This document shows positions 8,995 through 17,165 of a DNA stretch of 36,580 nt, one piece after another. Made by a program: the position numbers and the translations under genes. The DNA lies in IMG/VR virus record IMGVR_UViG_3300048904_000094, positions 1 through 36,580 of that record. One strand, 5' to 3'. The notes under the pieces are model-generated. The model had not been told where the DNA came from. It worked only from the letters and a program-made list of their open reading frames with translations, and did no database searches. Within the stretch, counting starts at the first letter, position 1, and every line of letters starts with the position of its first letter. The DNA comes from a virus.

Positions 8995-9039
8995 CTCCAT
9001 ATTTTTATGTGGAATAATTCCTCTACCGAAAATATGGAG
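8995..9039. promoter_or_regulatory. Inverted repeat carrying both divergent Shine-Dalgarno sites
   Basis: CTCCATATTTT at 8995-9005 is the exact reverse complement of AAAATATGGAG at 9029-9039, with a small palindrome (GGAATAATTCC) in the loop. The left arm contains the GGAG for the minus-strand tail gene starting at 8985, and the right arm contains the GGAG for the plus-strand HNH gene starting at 9046. An RNA hairpin on either strand would bury the ribosome site. Confidence 0.65.
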
Positions 9040-9045
9040 ATTAAT

Positions 9046-9531
9046 ATGACCGAGACTTGGCTCCCTGTGGTTGGCTACGAAGGAATTTACGAAGTTTCTG
9101 ATCATGGCAATGTTCGAACTATAAAAACTGGATTGCTTAAAAAACCTACTCCAAACAAGAAAGATGGGCGCCTTAGCATTATGCTTTGGATTGATAATCA
9201 ATGTAAGCTTTTGAAAGTTCATCGCCTTGTCGCTCGTGCCTTTCTTGGAGAACCACCCCCAAAATATGAATGCTGTCACAATGATGGAAATCCAGCCAAT
9301 AATCATGTCTCAAATCTTCGTTGGGATACTGCTGCTGCTAATCAAGCTGATCGCGTAAAGCATGGCACAAGTAATCGTGGCGAACAATGTGGTACTGCAA
9401 AGCTTACTACTGCTCAAGTAATCGCTATTCGTTCTGATAATCGATTACAGCGTGAAATTGCGGCTGATTATGGTGTTCGTGAAAACACAATTTCTAGAAT
9501 TAAATCTGGAAAACGATGGGCACACATCTAG
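9046..9531 (+). CDS. NUMOD4/HNH homing endonuclease, inserted antisense
   Basis: 161 residues. The NUMOD4-type N-terminus (WLPVVGYEGIYEVSDHGNVR) is followed by an HNH_3-like core (VHRLVARAFLG, then CCHNDGNPANNHVSNLRW) and a C-terminal helix-turn-helix (REIAADYGVRENTISRIKSG). This is the classic layout of phage homing HNH nucleases that cut DNA and bind it through the C-terminal HTH. The start was chosen at 9046 because GGAGA lies five bases upstream. It is the only plus-strand gene between the connector-like and gp10-like genes. Its stop interlocks with the stop of the minus-strand neighbour at a shared CTAG, so it was probably inserted into an operon that was once continuous. Confidence 0.85.
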   Translation: MTETWLPVVGYEGIYEVSDHGNVRTIKTGLLKKPTPNKKDGRLSIMLWIDNQCKLLKVHRLVARAFLGEPPPKYECCHNDGNPANNHVSNLRWDTAAANQADRVKHGTSNRGEQCGTAKLTTAQVIAIRSDNRLQREIAADYGVRENTISRIKSGKRWAHI

Positions 9532-10427
9532 TTTCCGTAGTTGCTGTCAGGCAAATTCTCCCATCCAATCAATGTGTTAAGTGGATCAGGAGCCATATGC
9601 AGCGTTGCACTACCTGAGTCATTCGCCTTAGCGATCGACCAGAGATTTTCAAACTCAGATGTGTACTGATCCCCGAAACCTTTAGCTTGGTAATACGCAT
9701 TCTTCAATCCGACAATCATCAGCCCATCAGGGAAGATGCAAGTATCGCTATCAGCAGTGAAATACTGCTTACGAGTGCCGGTTGAATCCAGCACTACACC
9801 ATTACTGATGTATTCGAAGCCGAGATATTCTGGCGAACTGACAGCAGGCCATATCTGGAAGAATCCACCGAGATATGTCCAGCGAATACGAGGACCAGTC
9901 GAGATATAACCAGACTTCAGCCATTGCCATTGCTGAGGCGTTTCAGGACCGAGCATTTCCCAATGCTTCGACTTATCCCATTGAGTACGATCGATAGGCC
10001 TGTCAAAATCAGCAGGCATTGTATATTTTGTCTTGCAAAACGTAATTGGAATATTCGTACCGGATGCGCTCGCTGCCTGGGTCATAGTAACCTGAGTGGC
10101 TGAATCCTTGGTTTGAATATAGGTGTCGTTATTTACGCCAGTTGCAACGATTTGATATGTATTATCCAAACCAGTCGTGCTAGCAATATTAGTAATGACT
10201 GGACTATTAGCCGACACATTGCCAGTAGTTTGAAGAAACTGCGTAGTAAAACGATATTCAGTGCGAAGGCTTTGCCAGATGTAATCACGCTGCAAATCAC
10301 TCAAAACTCGATTCAGCAATGCAAATAACTGAATAGTATCTGTGGAAGTTGATCCTGCTACAAGGATAGGAACTGGAATTGCCAGTTCCTGTGCCGCAGC
10401 CTGGATGATTTGCAGCATGGTTTTCAT
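9528..10427 (-). CDS. Head-tail connector / tail accessory protein (P22 gp4 position)
   Basis: A 299-residue protein (MKTMLQIIQAAAQELAIPVP) with a helical N-terminus (LFALLNRVLSDLQRDYIWQSLR) and a beta-rich middle, then PADFDRPIDRTQW and a C-terminal helix (GLKNAYYQAKGFGDQYTSEF). This is the pattern of head-completion or adaptor proteins that extend the portal in podoviruses. It lies between the capsid genes and the gp10-like gene, as expected for an adaptor. AAGGA lies about ten bases before ATG, and three bases separate it from the upstream stop. Its own stop overlaps that of the antisense HNH gene. Confidence 0.6.
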   Translation of the reverse strand: MKTMLQIIQAAAQELAIPVPILVAGSTSTDTIQLFALLNRVLSDLQRDYIWQSLRTEYRFTTQFLQTTGNVSANSPVITNIASTTGLDNTYQIVATGVNNDTYIQTKDSATQVTMTQAASASGTNIPITFCKTKYTMPADFDRPIDRTQWDKSKHWEMLGPETPQQWQWLKSGYISTGPRIRWTYLGGFFQIWPAVSSPEYLGFEYISNGVVLDSTGTRKQYFTADSDTCIFPDGLMIVGLKNAYYQAKGFGDQYTSEFENLWSIAKANDSGSATLHMAPDPLNTLIGWENLPDSNYGN

Positions 10428-10430
10428 AAT

Positions 10431-11096
10431 TTAATTTTCCTTTGGCGGACGCCCACGTCGAGGACTTTCTACTTCTTCAGATTTTACTTCTTCCACTGGT
10501 GTTTGTTTAGCCATTGCAGCAAATTGAGCCTGCATTTGTGCCATTTGATCTTTCAATGCCTGATTATCTGCTTCTACCGCTTTCACACGTTCATCGCTTT
10601 TTTGAGCGGCAGATTCATCAGCTGCCAATCGCAAGAATCGTTGTGCCGCTTCACGGAATGCATATGGCGACATACCAGCAATCATGCCAATAGATTGAAG
10701 GCTAGTATCGGAAGCATTGGCCACATCTTCTACAGATAGGAATTTCAATGCACGAAGTTCTTCCGCCTGACCAGCAGTAATGCGTGGCCATTGATTAATC
10801 GGAGTTTTACCTGCCAATCGTTGATCGCCTTGCATCTTGTTCTGGTAATGCGCCCATTGAAGCGGGAAACGTCGCTTATGATCTTCGCGCACAAATGTCT
10901 CTACGATATTTTTATCATCACCAGGGACATAGATTCGCACCATATCGCAATCATCAAAAATTGGACGGCCTTCCTGTTCGCTTTTGAAATTATTCTGCAA
11001 TGGTTTGCTGAAAAATTGTACAGAAAGACGTGAATCTGGATTGGTTGCGCCTACAAATTCAGGATTATTCAGATCAGAAGCCAGCATGTTACTCAT
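10431..11096 (-). CDS. Virion-region protein with coiled coil and AT-hook-like tail
   Basis: 221 residues. The N-terminal two thirds are mixed (VRIYVPGDDKNIVETFVRED, INQWPRITAGQAEELRALKF). Residues about 165-205 form a heptad-like coiled coil (VEADNQALKDQMAQMQAQF), and the protein ends in SPRRGRPPKEN, close to an AT-hook core (RGRP) that grips the minor groove. No enzyme motif is seen. It sits between decoration-like and connector-like genes, so it may be a virion or assembly factor touching DNA. AAGGGA precedes the ATG at 11096. Confidence 0.6.
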   Translation of the reverse strand: MSNMLASDLNNPEFVGATNPDSRLSVQFFSKPLQNNFKSEQEGRPIFDDCDMVRIYVPGDDKNIVETFVREDHKRRFPLQWAHYQNKMQGDQRLAGKTPINQWPRITAGQAEELRALKFLSVEDVANASDTSLQSIGMIAGMSPYAFREAAQRFLRLAADESAAQKSDERVKAVEADNQALKDQMAQMQAQFAAMAKQTPVEEVKSEEVESPRRGRPPKEN

Positions 11097-11130
11097 TTTT
11101 GATTCCCTTCAAGTAATTGAGGTAGTCAGT

Positions 11131-11157
11131 TAAGAAAATGGGGAGCGTACTCCCCAT
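11131..11157 (-). terminator. Intrinsic terminator-like hairpin after the 124-residue gene
   Basis: On the minus strand an 8-bp perfect stem (ATGGGGAG / CTCCCCAT) with a 4-nt loop is followed by TTTTCTTAA. It begins four bases after the stop of the upstream gene. It probably lowers expression of the downstream tail genes relative to capsid genes. Confidence 0.65.
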
Positions 11158-11160
11158 CAA

Positions 11161-11535
11161 TTAGGAACTAATATTGGCGAAGTAATTGCCATCACCACGG
11201 GCCACAAATTCTCCCGCTTTACCTGCTGGGATCGATACCGAACCGTTTATAGCAGTCGTACCGATTTTGAAACCGACAGGTGGATAGACAGATAGTGCAT
11301 TGGCACCATTGTTCACAATATAAAGCGCATCATTTGCAGTAATACGCAGCACTGGAAGAATTGCACCCGTACTAGCAGCTACAGTAGTAAATTCAGTGGT
11401 GCTAGCGGTAACTGCAAACGCTGTAGCTTGACTATTGCCTGTTGCGGTTTGGCTCAATTGAATCGAACCAGCGATAGAAGCGGCAGTACCGGGAGCAACC
11501 CCAGTACCGCACATATCCTGTTGAAAACCAGACAT
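11161..11535 (-). CDS. Small beta-rich virion protein, decoration-like
   Basis: 124 residues starting MSGFQQDMCGTGVAPGT. The C-terminal half (ITANDALYIVNNGANALSVY, then SVSIPAGKAGEFVARGDGNY) is beta-rich and resembles small capsid or virion surface proteins. The 108-residue protein at 18965-19291 has a similar pattern (LRVVNEGTSAVFI, then SIPADSAKFV), suggesting related folds. The start at 11535 was chosen because AAAGGAGA lies seven bases upstream. It is flanked by two similar hairpins. Confidence 0.5.
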   Translation of the reverse strand: MSGFQQDMCGTGVAPGTAASIAGSIQLSQTATGNSQATAFAVTASTTEFTTVAASTGAILPVLRITANDALYIVNNGANALSVYPPVGFKIGTTAINGSVSIPAGKAGEFVARGDGNYFANISS

Positions 11536-11553
11536 ATTGCTCTCCTTTGAAAG

Positions 11554-11571
11554 ATGGGGCCGAAGCCCCAT
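11554..11571 (-). other. UUCG-capped hairpin between two capsid-region genes
   Basis: On the minus strand a 7-bp stem ATGGGGC/GCCCCAT closes a TTCG tetraloop, followed by CTTTC and then the SD of the next gene. It begins three bases after the preceding stop. The T tract is poor, so it may act as an RNA-stability element or a partial attenuator. Confidence 0.5.
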
Positions 11572-11574
11572 TCA

Positions 11575-12069
11575 TCAGGTGATCTGACCTTGGTGGAATG
11601 GACGAGAAATCTGAATCACGCCAAGACCAGTGCCGGGAGTGCCGGTAGTGGTCGATACTTTGGCGTTCAGGATCTGTTCTCCAGCCACCGCCGCATCATC
11701 CACGGAGCCAGGAGTTGCAGCCAGGGAGAACACTTCAGCGCCAGGAGTCATTGCATTAGGCGCTTTGACCACAGCAGAGCCAGTAATCTGATACCAGCCA
11801 TACTGATTAGCCACATTAGCTGACATAGCAACAGCAACCATGCCAGTGCCGCCAGTTGCAGGCGACAGAGCAGTAGTGCCAAGGTATTCGTCGTAATCCA
11901 CCATGGAGCCAACCACAGTAGAGCCGATGCCCTTCAGATAGATGAATTCGCCACCACCATAGACAGGATCAGTGGCACGAACAACATAGCCGAGTGCATG
12001 ATTCTGTACGGTATCAGTGACTGCAATAGGCTGGAAGCCAGCCAGGGAATTTTGAATGGTGTAAGCCAT
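11575..12069 (-). CDS. Capsid decoration / stabilisation-like protein
   Basis: A 164-residue protein starting MAYTIQNSLAGFQPIAVTD. The phrase LGYVVRATDPVYGGGEFIYL and the following small beta-rich stretches are typical of small proteins encoded immediately after podovirus and siphovirus coat genes. The start is at 12069; AAGGAG of its ribosome site lies within the 3' end of the HNH gene inserted just upstream. A longer frame to 12150 is open but would overlap the HNH coding sequence and lacks an SD. Function as a capsid-surface protein is inferred from position. Confidence 0.6.
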   Translation of the reverse strand: MAYTIQNSLAGFQPIAVTDTVQNHALGYVVRATDPVYGGGEFIYLKGIGSTVVGSMVDYDEYLGTTALSPATGGTGMVAVAMSANVANQYGWYQITGSAVVKAPNAMTPGAEVFSLAATPGSVDDAAVAGEQILNAKVSTTTGTPGTGLGVIQISRPFHQGQIT

Positions 12070-12070
12070 G

Positions 12071-12523
12071 TTATTTCTCCTTGAATTTAGTAGTCTTTTC
12101 CAAAACAATGCGGCTAATTGTAGTCTGATGTACTCCATATGCTTCAGCAATTACAAACTGAGAAAATCTATTTTTAGCCATTTCTTTGATTTCCTCTACT
12201 TGCGCATATGTTAGTTTGCTTTTTGTGCCTCGCCTTTGTTTTATATCCATGTCCTTAATGTTGTCTTGCAAAGAACCAACACTCAAATGATTTGGATTAA
12301 CACAAATCCGATTGTCGCATTTATGCATAACCACCTTACCATCAGGTATCTCTCCTAGATAAAGTTGATACGCAACTCTATGGGCGGACTGACTTCTTCC
12401 TTCGTGATGAAATCTTCCGTAACCATCACGTTTTATCTGTGACCGCCATTCATGACAACCGGAAGGCATAATTTCTACCTTCTTTTGAAATCTCACATAT
12501 ATATCAGACCTTGGGCGCGCCAT
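12071..12523 (-). CDS. HNH endonuclease between coat and decoration genes
   Basis: 150 residues with an HNH_3-type core (SAHRVAYQLYLGEIPDGKVV, MHKCDNRICVNPNHLSVGS) and a C-terminal HTH (FVIAEAYGVHQTTISRIVLE). The HTH resembles the tail of the plus-strand HNH gene at 9046-9531 (DYGVRENTISRIKSG). AAAGGAGG stands just before the ATG. It lies in the same direction as the late operon and separates the coat gene from the decoration-like gene, so it is probably a homing insertion that kept the downstream ribosome site intact. Confidence 0.85.
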   Translation of the reverse strand: MARPRSDIYVRFQKKVEIMPSGCHEWRSQIKRDGYGRFHHEGRSQSAHRVAYQLYLGEIPDGKVVMHKCDNRICVNPNHLSVGSLQDNIKDMDIKQRRGTKSKLTYAQVEEIKEMAKNRFSQFVIAEAYGVHQTTISRIVLEKTTKFKEK

Positions 12524-12578
12524 ATAACCTCCTTTATTTAAGAGATTACATGGTACATTCCCGCATTGTTTTAAGCAA

Positions 12579-13580
12579 TCAGCTCAGCAAGACACCTTGG
12601 AACTGAGAACCCGACACAGTCAGATTGCCAGCCCAGCCATACAGACGCACGATTGCATCCTGATTGACGGCTTGACGCTCGCCACCGATTGGCACGAAGT
12701 TACGGTCCTTGTGCGGACGGAAGAAGATGTATTTGGTGTTCAGGAACCACATATGATTAGCGGTCGCTGCAGCACCGATACCACCGTCCAGAACCACATC
12801 AGCCGAAGTGCCGCCACCGTAAAACTTCAGAGTTGCGAAACCAGCGCCAGCATCGCCCGAGCCATCCGAAGTTACACGTTGAATAGCTTGCAGGGAGTTG
12901 GCATACAGAGCGTAATAGTTGGTATCTGCAACGATCAGATCGGGCATATCCGTGCCGCGAACCAATTGCAGAGCCAGCTTGGTCATGTATTGCTGAATGT
13001 TCGCTACCGAAATAGCAGCGCCGCCATCGGTCACGCCAGAGAACTTCTTAGGCTGCCAGAAGGTCCAAGTCGCACGGTCGATGCCGCCATAGGTACCAGT
13101 GGTCGGCACGTCAGGAACAGCAGCGGCTAGACCAGTGATGTTCTTACCACCATTACCAGTACCATCCTGATAGATGTCCGAACCGATACGATTCAGCAGA
13201 CGGGCTTCGGAAACCATCATACGACCGTCCAGCAGGTCAATGATTTGTTCTTTGCCGCTGTTTTGCAGCATTTCAAGGCCGGACATGGTCACAGCATCGG
13301 CATATTGCTTAATGCTGTATTGTGCAGCGGAAATCGGGCTATCCGGCGAAATATTAATTGCTTCATAGCCGGAATAAGATGCGCTGTTATCGGTTGCTGG
13401 ATCGTTATACATGATCTCTTCCAAGATCACATTACCACCCGAGAATGGACGAACATTGCCACGTGCTTTCAGGCGACGCAAGAGCGCATTGTTGTTAGTC
13501 AAGTTGTCGGCCAGTTCACCAGAGCGGCTCTGGATCGTGGTCGCGATAATATCGGTAATTTGAGAGTTGGCGAAAGCCAT
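12579..13580 (-). CDS. Major capsid (coat) protein
   Basis: 333 residues starting MAFANSQITDIIATTIQSRS. The pattern includes SGELADNLTNNNALLRRLK, VILEEIMYND, YSIKQYADAVTMSGLEMLQN, RLLNRIGSDIYQDG and a C-terminal KDRNFVPIGGERQAVNQDA. It matches an HK97-fold-like coat family frequent in podoviruses of Proteobacteria. It lies directly after a scaffold-like gene and the portal, as expected. AGGAGAAA precedes the ATG. There is no separate protease gene nearby, consistent with scaffold-based rather than proteolytic maturation. Confidence 0.85.
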   Translation of the reverse strand: MAFANSQITDIIATTIQSRSGELADNLTNNNALLRRLKARGNVRPFSGGNVILEEIMYNDPATDNSASYSGYEAINISPDSPISAAQYSIKQYADAVTMSGLEMLQNSGKEQIIDLLDGRMMVSEARLLNRIGSDIYQDGTGNGGKNITGLAAAVPDVPTTGTYGGIDRATWTFWQPKKFSGVTDGGAAISVANIQQYMTKLALQLVRGTDMPDLIVADTNYYALYANSLQAIQRVTSDGSGDAGAGFATLKFYGGGTSADVVLDGGIGAAATANHMWFLNTKYIFFRPHKDRNFVPIGGERQAVNQDAIVRLYGWAGNLTVSGSQFQGVLLS

Positions 13581-13604
13581 AATATTTCTCCTGTTTTAGA
13601 CAGA

Positions 13605-14633
13605 TCAAACCCGGCCTGGCTCGACGGAATCAAAAGCTTCCATCAATGCGCCACGCCTATCCTTTGCGGTTGGGACTGGAATCATTGTGCTAGGAGTAGC
13701 ACTCTTCACTTGTCCACCACTCGCTTTCGCTTTAGCTACAGATACTGCTTTCGCCTGTTGCTGGCTTTGCATCGTGGTCTGTGCAATTCGATCTTGCTCA
13801 GCCTTCCATGCATCATCAGACAGACGTACAGCCTTCGCATAAGCGTCATCAAGGTCTTGGGCACGACCTGCCTCTAGTAATAGAGCCATGTCCCCGCGTA
13901 CCTGCTCAAAGTGCGGATACTTAGAGGTATCCCCGAACTTTGCCAATTCTTGGTGTACTGCCGCTTGCTCTTGTTGCTCGCGCCAGTTAGCCACACCACT
14001 AACCTGCTGCTTAATCATTTGAAGCTCTTGCATCAATTGCATGGCAACTGGATCTACTTGACCTTGTTGCGCTTGATGAATAGCCGCCAAAGGAACACCA
14101 TATTCCTGTGCAAGCTGGCTAAACATCTGCAATTTTTGCTCTGGCGAACCCATCACTAGAGTGCGATGAGCATTGCCAAGATTCTTAATCCATGTTGCCG
14201 GTTGAATGTTATTCTGCTGAAGAATCGGCATGAACTCATTCATTACATTAGTCAACTCGCGAGCTTGTTCAGCTTCGCCTTTAAACGCCGCTACGCCACT
14301 AGCGTATTGCTTCTCGCGCTCAAAGTTGTATTCGTACAATTTACGTGCTTCATCAGCGCTCAGCGCCTCGCCACGGCCCAATTTATCCTGAAGTGGACGA
14401 TATTCCTTGCGCCAGGTCGTCAGCTCTCGCTGAGTCATTTGCTGTTCTTCAGGCGTAAGCGGATCTTTCTGTGCTTCTACCTTTGGCGTTTCAGGGGCAA
14501 ATTTTCCCTGCTCATCCCTAGCACGGTCGATTACCGGCTTTGCCTCTGGTTGCGCAGTTTCAATATCATCAAAACTTGCGGCCAACATATCACGCCGAGA
14601 TTCCGGCTGACTTACTTCAATTTCTTCGTTCAT
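13605..14633 (-). CDS. Scaffolding protein
   Basis: 342 residues, very polar and helical: an acidic N-terminus (MNEEIEVSQPESRRDMLAAS), Gln/Glu-rich coiled regions (LTPEEQQMTQRELTTWRKEY, QLMQELQMIKQQVSG), and a C-terminus with basic residues (AKDRRGALMEAFDSVEPGRV). Location between portal and coat plus this composition indicate the internal scaffold that guides procapsid assembly and leaves before or during packaging. GAGAGGATTAA precedes the ATG. No catalytic triad is seen, so it is not a scaffold-protease fusion. Confidence 0.75.
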   Translation of the reverse strand: MNEEIEVSQPESRRDMLAASFDDIETAQPEAKPVIDRARDEQGKFAPETPKVEAQKDPLTPEEQQMTQRELTTWRKEYRPLQDKLGRGEALSADEARKLYEYNFEREKQYASGVAAFKGEAEQARELTNVMNEFMPILQQNNIQPATWIKNLGNAHRTLVMGSPEQKLQMFSQLAQEYGVPLAAIHQAQQGQVDPVAMQLMQELQMIKQQVSGVANWREQQEQAAVHQELAKFGDTSKYPHFEQVRGDMALLLEAGRAQDLDDAYAKAVRLSDDAWKAEQDRIAQTTMQSQQQAKAVSVAKAKASGGQVKSATPSTMIPVPTAKDRRGALMEAFDSVEPGRV

Positions 14634-14661
14634 TTAATCCTCTCAAGTAATCGAGAAAGAG

Positions 14662-14991
14662 TTATTTCAATTTGTCATTTACCGTGCGGATAAGAGTATC
14701 TTTTAATCCAGTCGGCGGCGCAATATGTTTCTTTGGTGCTTCTACTTTTTCATTGCCGACTTCAATTACATTATGCTGTTTTAAATGCGCTTTATGTTGA
14801 GAACGACTAGTAATCCAACTACCATCGCACATACTCTGATAGGGTTGAATATCAGCGGCTACCATTGGAGCGATTATTTTACGCTGCATTGTAATACCAC
14901 AATGCTTTGGTAAATCATCATTCATCTTAGAGATAGAACGATAAATATCCTCTTCATGTCCACATTGGCAAATCATGGCGTAAATAGGCAT
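14662..14991 (-). CDS. FmdB-like zinc-ribbon protein
   Basis: 109 residues. It starts MPIYAMICQCGHEEDIYRSI, with Cys8 and Cys10 followed by a further Cys/His pair (KHCG), as in the short CxCG zinc ribbons of the FmdB type found beside portal genes in many podoviruses. The C-terminus is basic. Its role in the virion or assembly is not established. The ATG overlaps the portal stop by one base (TAATG), so translation is coupled to the portal. Confidence 0.65.
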   Translation of the reverse strand: MPIYAMICQCGHEEDIYRSISKMNDDLPKHCGITMQRKIIAPMVAADIQPYQSMCDGSWITSRSQHKAHLKQHNVIEVGNEKVEAPKKHIAPPTGLKDTLIRTVNDKLK

Positions 14992-17165
14992 TATTGATTC
15001 ACCTCATCATCAGCACTTTCAGCAGCATTAATCTGCTGATTAGTCAAAGTAGTTTGAGCAGCAATTTGCGCCTGTTCCAATCGTGCCTCATTATTCATCG
15101 AAGCAATAAGCACTTGAATTTGACCGCGCATCGATTCCAGTTCTTTAGAATTGGCTTGCCGCTGTGCTTCCAATTGAGCCTGCAATCTAGAATCCATTTC
15201 TGCACGCTGTGCTTCCAATTGATTACGTAATTGATTCTCCTGCGCCTGGAATTGTTGGCGAGCCAGTTCAAGCTCTTTTTCAGCCTGAATCTCACGATCT
15301 TTGAGCATTGCCTGCAATTGAGCCTTTTGCTGCTCTTGCTGCATGCTCGCTTGTGCCGCCATTTCTTCCTTGCTCGGCTTAGGCTGTGGGTTTTGTGCCT
15401 CTTGCGTCAATTGGTCAATCATTTGATCAATTGCACCTTCTACAGTCTTTCCGACTTTGAATCCACTTACGCCATATTTGAGAAGGAGAGCAGATAAGGG
15501 AGCAAGTTGGGGAGCTTGCTGAACAGCAGCCATGGCATCACGCAGGAAGCCAGAAACGGCCCCCAAAAATTGAACACGGTCATTTTTTTCCTGTTCCTCA
15601 TTCATCTGCACCATGGAATCACTTGAAACTTCGATGCGGAAGCCCATTAATGGACCTTCGCGAGTCTCAACTTCTGGATTCATAGCACGATCACCCATTA
15701 GCAATTGAATTGCCTGAGTGATCATTTGTTGATCTGTTGGCTGAATTTGGTCAGCGGCTGCAATCTTGAGGAAGTTTTCAGGTTGGAAATGTTTACAGAT
15801 AATCTGTGCTTTTATCTGCAATAGCTCAGTAGCAAACTTGACAACGGCTTCTTGATTGGAGCGCAGACGCATACTGCCATATTGGCCTTTAAGCTTCTGT
15901 GCGCCGTAAGTCTCTTGCGGATCAGAAGACCCACGAACGATATCCGAGATACCCATCAACTCGTAAATCTCGTTCTTGACCGCTTCCATGGCCTGATAAG
16001 CCTCGTTCAGCGCTGCAACGATAGGAGCAATGTCAAAGATATCGATAGAGCCTTTTAGGCCCGCTTTCTCTGAGAAGTTCTGGAAACTCTTGACCGGGAT
16101 CAAATCGCCATTGCCAGCCTCTTTAAACAGGCGCGCAAGTTCAGGAATTGCAGCATCATAGACGCCTTTCACTACGAGCATCTTAATCAGGCCATCAATG
16201 CGAACAGCCAGTTTGTTAAGCTGCTGAGCCTGATCCTGATATTGTTTATAGTCTGGGACCGGGACTAATGTATCGCTGGTCAATGTGGCATACAGAGGGC
16301 GAGGGCATGGGAAGAAGTTTTCAAGGCCAAGGGGATCAGGGCGCTCATCAATGATCTGTTTCAGTGTCTTGGAGAACCAAATGGCCTTCTGATTCTCTTT
16401 ATCCCAAATCTCATAGATGCAAGCCTGTGATTTTGTATCTTGGCTGCTATTCTGTGTGAAATTACCGTTATTGATCGCATCAGGCTTGGTATCCAGAGGA
16501 ATGCGGTAGGCAATCTCCTCGCCAAAGCGCTTAATTAGCGCATCACGGTTCATATATACCTTACGCCATACTGCCGGGACTTCTTCCCATGTACGCGCCA
16601 CTACATGCCCGAAATCCTTCCAGTGGACATAATCCACGGGGCAGCACTCGTATTCAATCTCTTCGATCTGCTCGCCTTCGACTCCTGCGTCAGCATCGTC
16701 AGTAACTTGCAGACCATCCTCAGGCTCACCTGGCAATGCAACAATATGCGGTTCATAGCGAACCCATGCCTGACCACGGCCACCTAGGAAACGATCACGC
16801 ACGCAGTTTTCCATTGCAGCGCCGTAATCGGGATAGTGATCAACTTCAAAACAAAGTGCGCGCTCAAGCAAAAGCGCAGCTACTCGGCCAACAGGATCCG
16901 TATCACGATAGCGCCTGGAAACGTCAGGCTTAGGAAGGCGGGAGAAGACAGAAGGGAGCAGTGTTTGAATATTCGACCAAAGGATATTGAAATTGACCGC
17001 TTGAGTGTTTCGATTATCAGCATTGCTGTCGAAATCACGATAAATCTTAACGATCTTCTCTGAGCGATTCTCCCATTTCTTGAATTCGCGCTCATAAGAT
17101 GCAATGGCTTCCACCCATTTTTGGGATGGACTAGTAACAATATCTCGATTATCAGTAGTTGCCAT
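14991..17165 (-). CDS. Portal protein (P22-type)
   Basis: 724 residues, nearly the length of the P22 portal. N-terminal WVEAIASYEREFKKWENRSE and NFNILWSNIQTLLPSVFSRL are characteristic of the P22-portal family. The middle includes PDYKQYQDQAQQLNKLAVRI and GSSDPQETYGAQKLKGQYGS. Residues from about 585 on form a long Gln/Glu coiled region (KDREIQAEKELELARQQFQA), like the C-terminal barrel of P22. It forms the dodecameric vertex through which DNA enters and leaves. The ATG follows the terminase stop with no gap. Confidence 0.9.
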   Translation of the reverse strand: MATTDNRDIVTSPSQKWVEAIASYEREFKKWENRSEKIVKIYRDFDSNADNRNTQAVNFNILWSNIQTLLPSVFSRLPKPDVSRRYRDTDPVGRVAALLLERALCFEVDHYPDYGAAMENCVRDRFLGGRGQAWVRYEPHIVALPGEPEDGLQVTDDADAGVEGEQIEEIEYECCPVDYVHWKDFGHVVARTWEEVPAVWRKVYMNRDALIKRFGEEIAYRIPLDTKPDAINNGNFTQNSSQDTKSQACIYEIWDKENQKAIWFSKTLKQIIDERPDPLGLENFFPCPRPLYATLTSDTLVPVPDYKQYQDQAQQLNKLAVRIDGLIKMLVVKGVYDAAIPELARLFKEAGNGDLIPVKSFQNFSEKAGLKGSIDIFDIAPIVAALNEAYQAMEAVKNEIYELMGISDIVRGSSDPQETYGAQKLKGQYGSMRLRSNQEAVVKFATELLQIKAQIICKHFQPENFLKIAAADQIQPTDQQMITQAIQLLMGDRAMNPEVETREGPLMGFRIEVSSDSMVQMNEEQEKNDRVQFLGAVSGFLRDAMAAVQQAPQLAPLSALLLKYGVSGFKVGKTVEGAIDQMIDQLTQEAQNPQPKPSKEEMAAQASMQQEQQKAQLQAMLKDREIQAEKELELARQQFQAQENQLRNQLEAQRAEMDSRLQAQLEAQRQANSKELESMRGQIQVLIASMNNEARLEQAQIAAQTTLTNQQINAAESADDEVNQ

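Noticed and set aside
13245-13877. Plus-strand 210-codon frame opposite coat and scaffold
   Set aside because: Shadow frame spanning two well-supported minus-strand genes and their gap.
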